Notes: generated from the sequence alone by a model not told the origin. Shown: positions 1-5,550, numbered from the stretch's first letter. The stretch is DNA of 6,015 nt from Candidatus Methanocomedens sp. (GCA_013374385.1 QBUR01000122.1:1-6015), one strand, 5' to 3'. Numbers and translations: made by a program.

Positions 1-1
1 T

Positions 2-139
2 ACACAGTTTACACAGGAAATAGAAGGTGTGGGCCTGAAGCGTCTCAGTCCGGAAACCTACTATACTGACGAACAGATCACAGAGATGGTCAACAAACTG
101 AACAAAGAGCGTGTTGAGTATCTGGCACGGTACCCTTGA
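2..139 (+). CDS. C-terminal end of an unrecognised protein (5' truncated by window edge)
   Basis: A frame open from base 2 ends at a TGA at 137-139 and gives 45 residues with no start codon visible because the gene begins outside the window. The fragment is hydrophilic and looks like real protein: it contains LKRLSPETYYTDEQITEMV and ends in a probable helix rich in Lys, Glu and Asn, finishing LARYP. There is no transmembrane segment or metal-binding motif. I do not recognise the family, so no function is given. The gene faces the ROK gene tail-to-tail across a 53 bp gap. The calls rest on an uninterrupted frame with balanced composition and on the other two frames reading poorly (frame 1 hits a stop at 67-69). 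Confidence 0.6.
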   Translation, partial: TQFTQEIEGVGLKRLSPETYYTDEQITEMVNKLNKERVEYLARYP

Positions 140-142
140 CTT

Positions 143-148
143 AAAAAA
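143..148 (-). terminator. possible oligo-T terminator of the rok unit
   Basis: On the minus strand a run of six T lies about 45 bp past the ROK stop codon, inside the gap between the two convergent genes. Archaeal RNA polymerase commonly terminates at oligo-T tracts without a hairpin, so this is a reasonable end point. There is no clear stem upstream of it, and the call is weak. Confidence 0.25.
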
Positions 149-192
149 GAGATAGTGGATTTAATAAAAGAATCAGGAAAGTTAACCTGCCG

Positions 193-1200
193 CTACCTAT
201 CCAGCACAACCGCTGGAGGTGCAAGTTCCCACAGCTCGTTTTCCTGCCATTTTCGTATCCATTCATCAGGCATGACCAGACTCAAAGCAGCCATATCTCC
301 CAGGTAAGTACCAAGTGCGGATGGCCTTATATCCACGCCTTCTGAAAGCACAGGGAACGACCGGTAGAACTCGTCCTTGATGCCGGGCAGCAGGATATCA
401 ATATTGTTCATGAACACGCTGCCCCCTATCACAATAACCCCAGTATCCAGTATGGCATTAATGGATGCCAGGCCCCTTGCAAAGTTCCTTATGGCCTTGC
501 TGATTATCTCTTTAGCCTTTCTATCACCACTGTGGTAGGCTTTGAACACATCCTCTGCAGTCCCTCTCCCGCCATAATCCCGGGCAATAGCCACCCCGGA
601 CACCAGGGATTCCATGTCCCCAAAATTACCGCAACCGCACTGCGGGCCATCCTCTGCCAGGTAAATGTGCCCGATATGAGGGGCATTGCCGTTCTTACCA
701 TGTATCAGCCTGCCATCAATATAGGCACCACCACCAATTCCAGTGCTCCAGGTGACATATACCAGGTCGTCTTCACCCCTGCCTGCCCCGAACAGCCGTT
801 CTGCCACAACTGCAGCCACAGCATCATTCTCTATCTTCAACGTGCCCCATCGCCGGGACAGGACCGATTCTAATGGTATCCAGGTCCAGTTATTGGGAAT
901 AATATCTCTATCTTTCACAAGCCCGCCGCACAGGTTGGGCGCCACCAATTGCACTTGACCCATTTCTTTCATAAAAGGACCGCAGGAACTCACACCCACG
1001 GCCATGATATCATCCGGTTGAACTCCTATCTGGTTACAGGCATATCCTATCAGGAAATCAACTTGTTCAGGTATTGCCGTATGGCTGCCTTCCAGCCTGA
1101 CATTCTGGTAAACCTTGACTGAAATTCCATTGGTGTTTGCCAGACTTACGGTTATTTTTGTGCCGCCAATATCAACACCTGCCAGATACGGCGCGGTCAT
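193..1200 (-). CDS. ROK-family sugar kinase (glucokinase-like), substrate uncertain
   Basis: A 335-residue cytosolic protein, near the usual ROK length. The fold signature is in order: phosphate-binding DIGGTK at 10-15, END at 124-126 with the expected catalytic Asp126, the second glycine-rich loop STGIGGG at 152-158, the sugar-contact/zinc region HIGH at 175-178 followed by CGCGNFGD at 188-195, and the adenosine-side loop IGGSV at 258-262. ROK kinases transfer phosphate from ATP to a hexose or N-acetylhexosamine hydroxyl. Two departures are visible: the usual ExGH glutamate is His175, and the third Cys of CxCGxxGCxE is Asp195. These leave the sugar specificity open; a non-kinase role cannot be excluded, although the DIGGTK and END motifs argue for catalysis. 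The ATG at 1198-1200 is supported by a GGGAG nine bases upstream. It follows the usp gene by 32 bp on the same strand and is probably co-transcribed. Confidence 0.9.
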   Translation of the reverse strand: MTAPYLAGVDIGGTKITVSLANTNGISVKVYQNVRLEGSHTAIPEQVDFLIGYACNQIGVQPDDIMAVGVSSCGPFMKEMGQVQLVAPNLCGGLVKDRDIIPNNWTWIPLESVLSRRWGTLKIENDAVAAVVAERLFGAGRGEDDLVYVTWSTGIGGGAYIDGRLIHGKNGNAPHIGHIYLAEDGPQCGCGNFGDMESLVSGVAIARDYGGRGTAEDVFKAYHSGDRKAKEIISKAIRNFARGLASINAILDTGVIVIGGSVFMNNIDILLPGIKDEFYRSFPVLSEGVDIRPSALGTYLGDMAALSLVMPDEWIRKWQENELWELAPPAVVLDR

Positions 1201-1232
1201 ATTAACTAACTCCCTTTCTTTAATAAAATCCT

Positions 1233-1643
1233 TCAGATCTCATAGTTAGGAGGTACTCCCAGTACCAGCACCTTTGAATTACGAAGCACCTTTTCGGTAA
1301 CACTGCCTGCCAGCTTCTTAATTCCGGTCTTGCCATGTGTGCCCATGATTATCCTGGTAGCACCCTTTATTTTTGCGGTGTCAATTATCTGGTCTGCAGG
1401 GTCCCCGTTTTCAATAAGAGTGGTTATGCAAGCTTCATCCAAACCCTCATTCAACATTGATTCCTTATAGACCTGAAGCAGTTTTTCTGCCCCTTCCACC
1501 ATCCACTTTTTCCTTTCCTGACCTGAAGGGGCTATTACATGCAAAAGCAAAATCTGGCCAGAGTGTAGTTTAGCTATTCTTAAAGCTACCTGGGCCGCCT
1601 TTTTAGAATATTCAGACCCGTCAATGGGAAGAAGTATTTTCAT
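1233..1643 (-). CDS. universal stress protein (UspA family), ATP-binding type
   Basis: A single-domain Usp of 136 residues from the start chosen here, typical family length. It begins MKILLPIDGSEYSKKA, the standard first strand and helix with Asp8 placed to contact the nucleotide, and has the C-terminal nucleotide motif MGTHGKTG...AGSVTEKV at about 100-118. ATP-binding Usps carry GxxG-9x-GS/T; here the spacer between Gly104 and Gly113 is eight residues, one short, in a loop that varies. An in-frame ATG lies 21 bases upstream (1662-1664) and would add seven residues. I prefer the inner ATG because the only good TATA-like box, TTTAAATA at 1669-1676, would place transcription start at about 1646, giving a nearly leaderless mRNA beginning at Met 1641-1643 and leaving the upstream ATG untranscribed. 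Usps are cytosolic stress-response proteins, and this one probably leads a usp-rok transcript. Family confidence is high, start confidence moderate. Confidence 0.92.
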   Translation of the reverse strand: MKILLPIDGSEYSKKAAQVALRIAKLHSGQILLLHVIAPSGQERKKWMVEGAEKLLQVYKESMLNEGLDEACITTLIENGDPADQIIDTAKIKGATRIIMGTHGKTGIKKLAGSVTEKVLRNSKVLVLGVPPNYEI

Positions 1644-1668
1644 CGGACTTGAAATGTTGTCCATAATA

Positions 1669-1676
1669 TATTTAAA
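1669..1676 (-). promoter_or_regulatory. TATA-like box of the usp-rok unit
   Basis: The minus strand reads TTTAAATA, close to the archaeal TATA consensus. Its centre is about 26 bp ahead of position 1646, only a few bases before the preferred usp start at 1643, so the predicted transcript is almost leaderless. The alternative start at 1664 would lie only a few bases after the box, which is incompatible with initiation from it. Confidence 0.45.
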
Positions 1677-1690
1677 CCATATGAAGTAAG

Positions 1691-1698
1691 ATTATATG
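1691..1698 (+). promoter_or_regulatory. TATA-like box of the DUF5806-like gene
   Basis: ATTATATG lies about 40 bp ahead of the ATG at 1734, predicting transcription start near 1721 and a leader of about 13 bases that contains the GGGGA ribosome-binding site. It is back-to-back with the usp box about 20 bp away, so the two promoters could be regulated together. The match to consensus is only fair. Confidence 0.35.
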
Positions 1699-1733
1699 TA
1701 ATACAATGGCTGTCATACATTGTGGGGAAGACC

Positions 1734-2192
1734 ATGAAGTACGAAAAATTCAAGAAAATGGAAAAAAAAGACCATTCCCAAGTCACCCGGTTTTTAAAAC
1801 AGACTACGCATCTTACGGCCCGGGAATGGGTTATCGCCAGGCTCTGTGCCGATTTCAAGAATGCAGGAGGTCGAAGCGAGATGACCTGGATCGGAAAAAA
1901 CCTGCCCGAGCTTGTGCCTTTTTGCAATGAACCTTATTCAAGGCAGGAGGTGTCCAACGCCCGGGCTTCGTTCAAGAATAAACTGGTGCGCTCAGGCACT
2001 ACATTGTTCTATTCATATTACAGCGGGCTCATTACCAAAGACGAGATGCTTGAGATACTGGATAAAATTACGACAAACATAAGCACCCTACTGGATGTGG
2101 AAGATGAGGGCACCAGTGAAAGCCATACCGAAGATGTGCAGAGCATGATGGTAGAGGTACTGCGTCGCATCAATGCGGAGCTTGAAGTATAA
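1734..2192 (+). CDS. conserved archaeal protein, DUF5806-like
   Basis: A 152-residue soluble protein of unknown function. The block LTAREWVIARLCADF (about 27-41), followed by EMTWIGKNLPELVPF and a YSRQEVSNARASFKNKL helix, matches my memory of the DUF5806 family, best known in haloarchaea, but I could not run a search. The N-terminus is Lys-rich. The middle has alternating helices, one resembling a DNA-recognition helix, while the last 35 residues are acidic (EDEGTSESHTED) before a final helix. A DNA- or RNA-binding role is possible but unproven. Start choice: a GTG at 1722 is in frame, but the ATG at 1734 has GGGGA five bases upstream and gives MKYEKFKKMEKKDH, the expected family-like start. 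It is divergent from usp and overlaps the end of the Nudix gene on the other strand by 23 bp. Confidence 0.8.
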   Translation: MKYEKFKKMEKKDHSQVTRFLKQTTHLTAREWVIARLCADFKNAGGRSEMTWIGKNLPELVPFCNEPYSRQEVSNARASFKNKLVRSGTTLFYSYYSGLITKDEMLEILDKITTNISTLLDVEDEGTSESHTEDVQSMMVEVLRRINAELEV

Positions 2193-2595
2193 GTTCCCGT
2201 ATTTTCTGCCGCCCCGTATTGATAATCTGCAGATGGTCAAAGGCCAGAGGTGGCAGGTCGTCAAGGTCGAACAGCGCCACGTCCTGTGCATCCGATGAAG
2301 CTCGCGGCGTGCCCTGGCCCAATGCAGCAAAGCAGATACTAACAGTATGACCTCTGGGGTCGCGGTCAGGATTTGAGAACACACCGACAAGTCCTTTCAA
2401 ATCCACATTAAGCCCTGTCTCTTCGTGTGCTTCACGCACTGCAGCCTCTTCCACGGTCTCACCCACATACACGAACCCTCCTGGCAGTGCCCACTGGCCC
2501 TGAAACGGAGGATTTTTTCGTCGTATTAGGACGAGCTTCCCACTTTGTACGATTAATATGTCTACAGTCAAAAGTGGCGTTACAGGTTTACTCAT
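2170..2595 (-). CDS. Nudix hydrolase, probable ADP-ribose pyrophosphatase type
   Basis: A 141-residue cytosolic enzyme with a perfect Nudix box (GX5EX7REUXEEXGU) at residues 40-62, beginning GFVYVGE and ending REAHEETGL, where the Glu residues bind the catalytic magnesium. The preceding KNPPFQGQWALPGG and the downstream NPDRDPRGHTVS resemble archaeal ADP-ribose pyrophosphatases such as MJ1149; Pro76 lies 15 residues after the box glycine, the position associated with ADP-ribose preference. The expected reaction is ADP-ribose to AMP plus ribose 5-phosphate, though another nucleoside diphosphate derivative is possible. The frame extends to a TTG at 2613 and an ATG at 2601, but GGGAGG seven bases ahead of the ATG at 2593-2595 selects MSKPVTPLL as the start. 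That start lies within the last codons of the HD gene, suggesting coupled translation. Confidence 0.9.
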   Translation of the reverse strand: MSKPVTPLLTVDILIVQSGKLVLIRRKNPPFQGQWALPGGFVYVGETVEEAAVREAHEETGLNVDLKGLVGVFSNPDRDPRGHTVSICFAALGQGTPRASSDAQDVALFDLDDLPPLAFDHLQIINTGRQKIRELILQAPH

Positions 2596-3280
2596 TTGCA
2601 TGCCTCCCGCCAAATGTTATTTCGCTTACTAATTGCTCCACAAAACCCTTCAGGAAAACGCTGCGCTCCCCAGCCAGATGGCGGGCCGTGGAAGTATGCA
2701 TGGAACCGGACAGATGCATAAGTTTTGAGAGGATATGGTCCAGTGCATATTCATCCCCGTTCAATGGCCTGTACTCTGCCAGAGGGTCACTGGAATGGTA
2801 CAGTTGACGGTTCATTGCACCCGAATATGCAAAGGTCATAGCTGCACCCACAGCCCCCGAAATGTCCAGCCTGTCAGCGTCCTGAAGTATCCTTGCTTCC
2901 AGACTGTCCGGTGTTAGTCCGGAACTGTAGCGGTGATGCTTTATTGCATAGACCACAGCCGGTACTTTCTGAGACGGGAAACCTGCACCACTAAGTATAT
3001 CGGGCGCCAGTTGCGCGGATAAGGTTGCATGGTCAACTGCTGGATCCTTGAGTTGTGCGGGACGTCCGATATCGTGGAGGAGTGCCGCAGCTTCCAATAT
3101 CTCGGAGTCACCCCCTTCAATGCTGCTAATGTGGATGCACAAGTCCATGACCCGTAGTGAATGGTTAATATCATGGCCTGCGTTAGCTGTGCCGTCGAAT
3201 ATTTTTCTTGCTGATTCTCTAATTTGCATCCCCTTTTCACCGGAACCGTGGGCCGGGTTTATAACTTCTTTTTCCACCAT
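2588..3280 (-). CDS. HD-domain metal-dependent phosphohydrolase
   Basis: A 230-residue soluble protein of the HD superfamily, closest in pattern to YedJ-like proteins. Visible metal ligands are His40 in GHDINHSLRV, His69-Asp70 in EAAALLHDIGRP, and the distal Asp in ILQDADRLDISGAVG (Asp134/Asp136). DHATLSAQLAPDIL (about 83-96) and the KHHRYSS stretch (114-120) are the usual helices between the HD pair and the last ligand. HD enzymes hydrolyse phosphate esters, often nucleotides or cyclic dinucleotides; the substrate is not evident. A C-terminal helical extension of about 70 residues follows the catalytic core. The ATG at 3278-3280 has GGAG five bases upstream; a second in-frame ATG (Met18) also has a weak GGTG and would still keep the whole domain. 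It is first in a unit with the Nudix gene, which hints at nucleotide clean-up. Confidence 0.9.
   Translation of the reverse strand: MVEKEVINPAHGSGEKGMQIRESARKIFDGTANAGHDINHSLRVMDLCIHISSIEGGDSEILEAAALLHDIGRPAQLKDPAVDHATLSAQLAPDILSGAGFPSQKVPAVVYAIKHHRYSSGLTPDSLEARILQDADRLDISGAVGAAMTFAYSGAMNRQLYHSSDPLAEYRPLNGDEYALDHILSKLMHLSGSMHTSTARHLAGERSVFLKGFVEQLVSEITFGGRHANE
2596..2606 (-). promoter_or_regulatory. ribosome-binding site of the Nudix gene inside the HD gene
   Basis: The minus strand carries GGGAGG seven bases before the ATG at 2593-2595, and this stretch also encodes the HD protein's Gly-Arg-His-Ala. The HD stop TAA (2588-2590) follows the Nudix ATG, giving an 8 bp overlap in the form ATGAGTAA. 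This arrangement lets ribosomes finishing the HD gene reinitiate on the Nudix gene. Confidence 0.65.
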
Positions 3281-3312
3281 TTTTTCTCCAGAAACCCTTC
3301 TAAGTTAAGTCA

Positions 3313-3322
3313 ATTGTACAAT
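3313..3322. promoter_or_regulatory. perfect 10 bp palindrome ATTGTACAAT, possible operator
   Basis: ATTGTACAAT reads identically on both strands and lies 33-42 bp ahead of the HD start. A weak TATA-like AAATACTAA near 3335-3345 on the minus strand would put transcription start close to this palindrome, a position where a bound repressor would block initiation. No second copy was seen in the window, and a 10 bp AT-rich palindrome can occur by chance. Confidence 0.25.
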
Positions 3323-3332
3323 CAATGATAGA

Positions 3333-3440
3333 TTAGTATTTGTGATTCTCTTCATTAAAGAAATCCTGGATATCGTCCAGTGGGAAAAGACTTTTTAATT
3401 TTTCTTGGAATAAGGAATTACTGCATAGTTTTTCAACCAC
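3333..3440 (-). pseudogene. possible 3' remnant of a gene
   Basis: The minus-strand frame ending at TAA 3333-3335 reads as 35 protein-like residues, including KSLFPLDDIQDFFNEE and ending ENHKY. It has a mixed, helix-friendly composition unlike the translation of random AT-rich DNA. The frame continues open upstream through the hairpin to 3530, then meets TGA at 3531-3533; in that part it only encodes the repeat (His-Arg-Glu units) and contains no ATG. One reading is that the hairpin element inserted into or replaced the 5' part of a gene. I do not recognise the family, and chance is possible because the piece is short. Confidence 0.25.
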
Positions 3441-3528
3441 AGAGAACACAGAGAGCACAGAGTTGTGCCGCTTTTCTCTGTGTCCTCTGTGCTCTCTGTG
3501 GTTTTTCAAACCAGAAAATAATAAAAAG
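3391..3528. repeat. outer AT-rich imperfect inverted repeat enclosing the hairpin
   Basis: CTTTTTAATTTTTCTTGG at 3391-3408 and CCAGAAAATAATAAAAAG at 3511-3528 are roughly inverted copies, with one gap and several mismatches. They enclose the CACAGAG hairpin and could mark a larger element, but the A/T-run composition makes a chance match likely. Confidence 0.25.
3435..3503. repeat. long hairpin of CACAGAG 9 bp units, MITE-like
   Basis: Arms at 3435-3462 and 3476-3503 are inverted repeats, 25 of 28 positions complementary, with a 13-base loop (TTGTGCCGCTTTT). Two mismatches are A-C and one can form a G-T wobble. Each arm is itself three tandem units of 9 bp with core CACAGAG (left: CCACAGAGA, ACACAGAGA, GCACAGAG). 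The 9 bp sequence GTTTTTCAA occurs at 3428-3436, directly before the left arm, and again at 3501-3509 at the end of the right arm, resembling a target-site duplication around a 64 bp insert. CACAGAG-unit repeats of this style are widespread in intergenic DNA of many environmental bacteria and archaea. No encoded protein is evident. Confidence 0.75.
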
Positions 3529-3650
3529 TTTCATTGGAAATAGCACTAACCTTATTTAGCATGGAGCACGAAATAGACCCAAAATTTAAAGAAGGTCAAA
3601 GATACGGGTACTGACAACAAACTTACATCATGGATTCTTCAACATTCGCC

Positions 3651-3658
3651 TTTAAAAC
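3651..3658 (+). promoter_or_regulatory. possible TATA-like box of the ClC gene
   Basis: TTTAAAAC is the best TATA-like octamer in the 150 bp before the ClC gene. It would start transcription near 3681 and leave a leader of about 57 bases with the GGTGG site at its end. Other AT-rich stretches nearby could serve instead. Confidence 0.25.
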
Positions 3659-3726
3659 AATTATCAGTATCGAATTATTCCCGTTTTACCATTTTTCGAT
3701 TACCAGTTAGACCTTTATGCTTAGTT

Positions 3727-3734
3727 GGTGGGTG
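3727..3734 (+). promoter_or_regulatory. ribosome-binding site deciding the ClC start
   Basis: GGTGGGTG resembles the archaeal SD GGAGGTGA. GGTGG ends six bases ahead of the ATG at 3738 and nine ahead of the ATG at 3741. It lies inside the longer frame from 3717, for which no site is visible. Confidence 0.45.
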
Positions 3735-3737
3735 TTG

Positions 3738-5534
3738 ATGATGGATTTTGCGGATAAAATAAAAAATATTTTAATTGAACTTGACTTGAAAGAAGTCCAG
3801 CGATGGGCCCTGCTAAGTACCCTTGTCGGTGTGGTTGGCGGCCTGGTCGCTGTGCTATTCTATGCGGGCCTGTATTATTCCACCTACTACCTGCTGGGAG
3901 GTATTGGTGGATACTATCCCACTACACCAGGAGGTGACATTGACCTGTTGGTTGTGCCCCTATCAGACCCCAACCGCTTATTACTCATACTTCTGCCGAC
4001 ATTGGGCGGCCTTCTTGCAGGATTCCTGATCTACCGCTATGCACCGGAAACCGAAGGGCACGGTACCGACTCGGTAATAGATTCCTACCACCGGCAGCGA
4101 GGGGTAATACGCACACGTGTACCGTTTATCAAGGCCATCACATCCATGATAACCATAGGTTCAGGTGGTAGTGCAGGTAGGGAAGGACCCATAGCCCAGA
4201 TAAGCGCAGGTTTTGGCTCAATACTTGCCACCAAGCTAAAACTAACCGACAGGGACAAGCGTATCCTTGTAATATGCGGAATGTCGGCTGGTATCGGTAG
4301 TATATTCAAGGCTCCCCTTGGCGGTGCAATCTTTGCGATTGAAGTATTGTATCGGCAGGGTTCGGAATCAGAGGGGATTGTGCCTGCATTTATTTCGTCA
4401 ACCGTTGCATACTCCATATTCTGCTCGTTCTTTGGCTGGGGTTCCCTGTTCTCAATGCCGGATTACCATTTTACACATCCTAACGAACTCATATTCTATG
4501 CCCTGCTGGGTATTGCAGCTGCAGCTGTAGGCATTTTTTATATTCATGTCTTCTACGGAATGAGGGATTTCTTCAAACGACTTGCCATACCAAAATATAT
4601 CAAGCCAGCCATAGGTGGTTTACTGCTGGGTATAATGGCATTTTTCATACCCCAGAGTCTGGGTGTGGGATACGGGCTTATCCAGCTGGCCATTGACCAG
4701 GAACTTGCAATGGGACTGCTGTTGTTGCTACTATTCGCAAAGATCCTTGCCACGTCATTCACTATCAGTAGTGGCGGCAGTGGTGGTGTGTTCGGTCCCA
4801 CATTGGTGGTTGGCGCAATGCTGGGCGGCGTGTTAGGAATTACCTTCCATACCCTGTTCCCAACCATCGTGGTTGAATATTCTACCTTCGTACTTGTGGG
4901 GATGGCAGCCCTGCTGGCAGGAGTGGCAAAAACACCCATCGCCGCAATAATCATGGTATCCGAACTAACCGGGAATTACAACCTGCTGCCGCCCCTGATG
5001 TTGGCTTCGACACTTGCATACGTTATGTCAGGTAAATGGTCTATTTATGAAAAACAGGTCCCTACCCGGATGGACTCCCCTGCCCACCGCCGTGAGATGA
5101 CCATAGATGTACTGGAACTGGTCACGGTGAAAGATGTGATGTGCACCGATATTATTAGCGTTAGCCCTGCTACAAAGGTACAGACCGTATTGAACCTCAT
5201 ACACAAATACCGCCATATAGGTTATCCTGTATTGGACAACCTGGAATTGGTAGGCGTAGTCACTTTCGAGGATGCTGAAAAAGTACCTCTTGATGAACGG
5301 GATGTTGTGCTGGTGGGAGATATCATGACCCGTTCACTGGTGGTAACGTATGAGGATGAAAACCTTGAATCCGCACTAAGGAAACTGCTTGACAATAATA
5401 TCGGACGGCTACCTGTTGTGGACAGGGAGGACCATACCAGGATGCATGGCCTCTTGACCAAGTCAGATATCATCAGGGAACATGCCCAGCTAAGCTCAAA
5501 GTTCTGCCGACTACCTGCCGACAGACGGTTGTGA
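3738..5534 (+). CDS. ClC-family chloride channel/transporter with C-terminal CBS pair
   Basis: An inner-membrane protein of 598 residues: about 440 residues of ClC core with many hydrophobic helices (e.g. 24-48, 80-99, 292-303, 322-338), then a cytosolic CBS pair (about 464-516 and 526-582) expected to bind adenine nucleotides. Filter motifs: GREGP at 147-151 with gating Glu149, and GVFGP at 350-354, the counterpart of GIFAP in E. coli ClcA. The first filter segment, GSGIP in ClcA, is GHGTDSV here (107-113), lacking the Ser-Ile-Pro. In the APLGGAIFAIEV segment the residue aligned with ClcA proton Glu203 is Val203. Tyr437 in WSIYEKQ fits the anion-contact tyrosine. The substrate is probably chloride or a similar anion, but channel versus exchange mode is uncertain. 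An ATG at 3717 is in frame without a site; GGTGG six bases before the ATG at 3738 decided the start, with 3741 also possible. Confidence 0.93.
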   Translation: MMDFADKIKNILIELDLKEVQRWALLSTLVGVVGGLVAVLFYAGLYYSTYYLLGGIGGYYPTTPGGDIDLLVVPLSDPNRLLLILLPTLGGLLAGFLIYRYAPETEGHGTDSVIDSYHRQRGVIRTRVPFIKAITSMITIGSGGSAGREGPIAQISAGFGSILATKLKLTDRDKRILVICGMSAGIGSIFKAPLGGAIFAIEVLYRQGSESEGIVPAFISSTVAYSIFCSFFGWGSLFSMPDYHFTHPNELIFYALLGIAAAAVGIFYIHVFYGMRDFFKRLAIPKYIKPAIGGLLLGIMAFFIPQSLGVGYGLIQLAIDQELAMGLLLLLLFAKILATSFTISSGGSGGVFGPTLVVGAMLGGVLGITFHTLFPTIVVEYSTFVLVGMAALLAGVAKTPIAAIIMVSELTGNYNLLPPLMLASTLAYVMSGKWSIYEKQVPTRMDSPAHRREMTIDVLELVTVKDVMCTDIISVSPATKVQTVLNLIHKYRHIGYPVLDNLELVGVVTFEDAEKVPLDERDVVLVGDIMTRSLVVTYEDENLESALRKLLDNNIGRLPVVDREDHTRMHGLLTKSDIIREHAQLSSKFCRLPADRRL

Positions 5535-5550
5535 CTTATGGATCTATTTA

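Larger units (their letters stand above)
3281..3737. other. 457 bp gene-free stretch between divergent HD and ClC genes
   Basis: No complete gene of believable length is present. Contents from left to right: the HD leader with a perfect palindrome (3313-3322), a possible 3' gene remnant on the minus strand (3333-3440), a small inverted repeat CTGGA/TCCAG at 3366-3380, a 28 bp-arm hairpin (3435-3503), outer AT-rich imperfect inverted arms at 3391-3408 and 3511-3528, a 17-codon ATG frame at 3561-3614 that I do not trust, and the likely ClC promoter around 3651-3658. The composition is more AT-rich than the flanking genes. Confidence 0.7.

Noticed and set aside
532..873. 113-residue plus-strand frame antisense to the ROK gene
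   Set aside because: It lies wholly over conserved ROK motifs, and its translation has no domain-like pattern.
1722..1733. GTG start for the DUF5806-like gene
   Set aside because: The ATG at 1734 has a GGGGA site at proper spacing, whereas the GTG overlaps that site and has none of its own.
1640..1927. 95-residue minus-strand frame over the DUF5806-like gene start
   Set aside because: It covers the divergent promoter region and the opposite strand of a convincing gene, and it overlaps the usp start.
2427..2807. 126-residue plus-strand frame across the HD-Nudix junction
   Set aside because: Antisense shadow of two genes with clear catalytic motifs.
3437..3501. Repeated CACAGAG units as a CRISPR array
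   Set aside because: The units are only 9 bp apart with no unique spacers, and the two sets are inverted relative to each other.
3435..3506. Hairpin followed by TTTTT as an intrinsic terminator
   Set aside because: No plus-strand gene ends upstream of it, and the stem is far longer than a typical terminator; on the minus strand no T-run follows.
3561..3614. 17-codon frame starting ATG (MEHEIDPKFKEGQRYGY)
   Set aside because: Too short, with no ribosome-binding site and no recognisable family; it could be a gene fragment but cannot be supported.
4085..4417. 110-residue minus-strand frame within the ClC gene
   Set aside because: Mirror frame of the ClC filter region; the sense strand carries GREGP and IEV motifs.
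4553..4954. 133-residue minus-strand frame within the ClC gene
   Set aside because: Antisense shadow over the GVFGP region; low-complexity composition with no family match.
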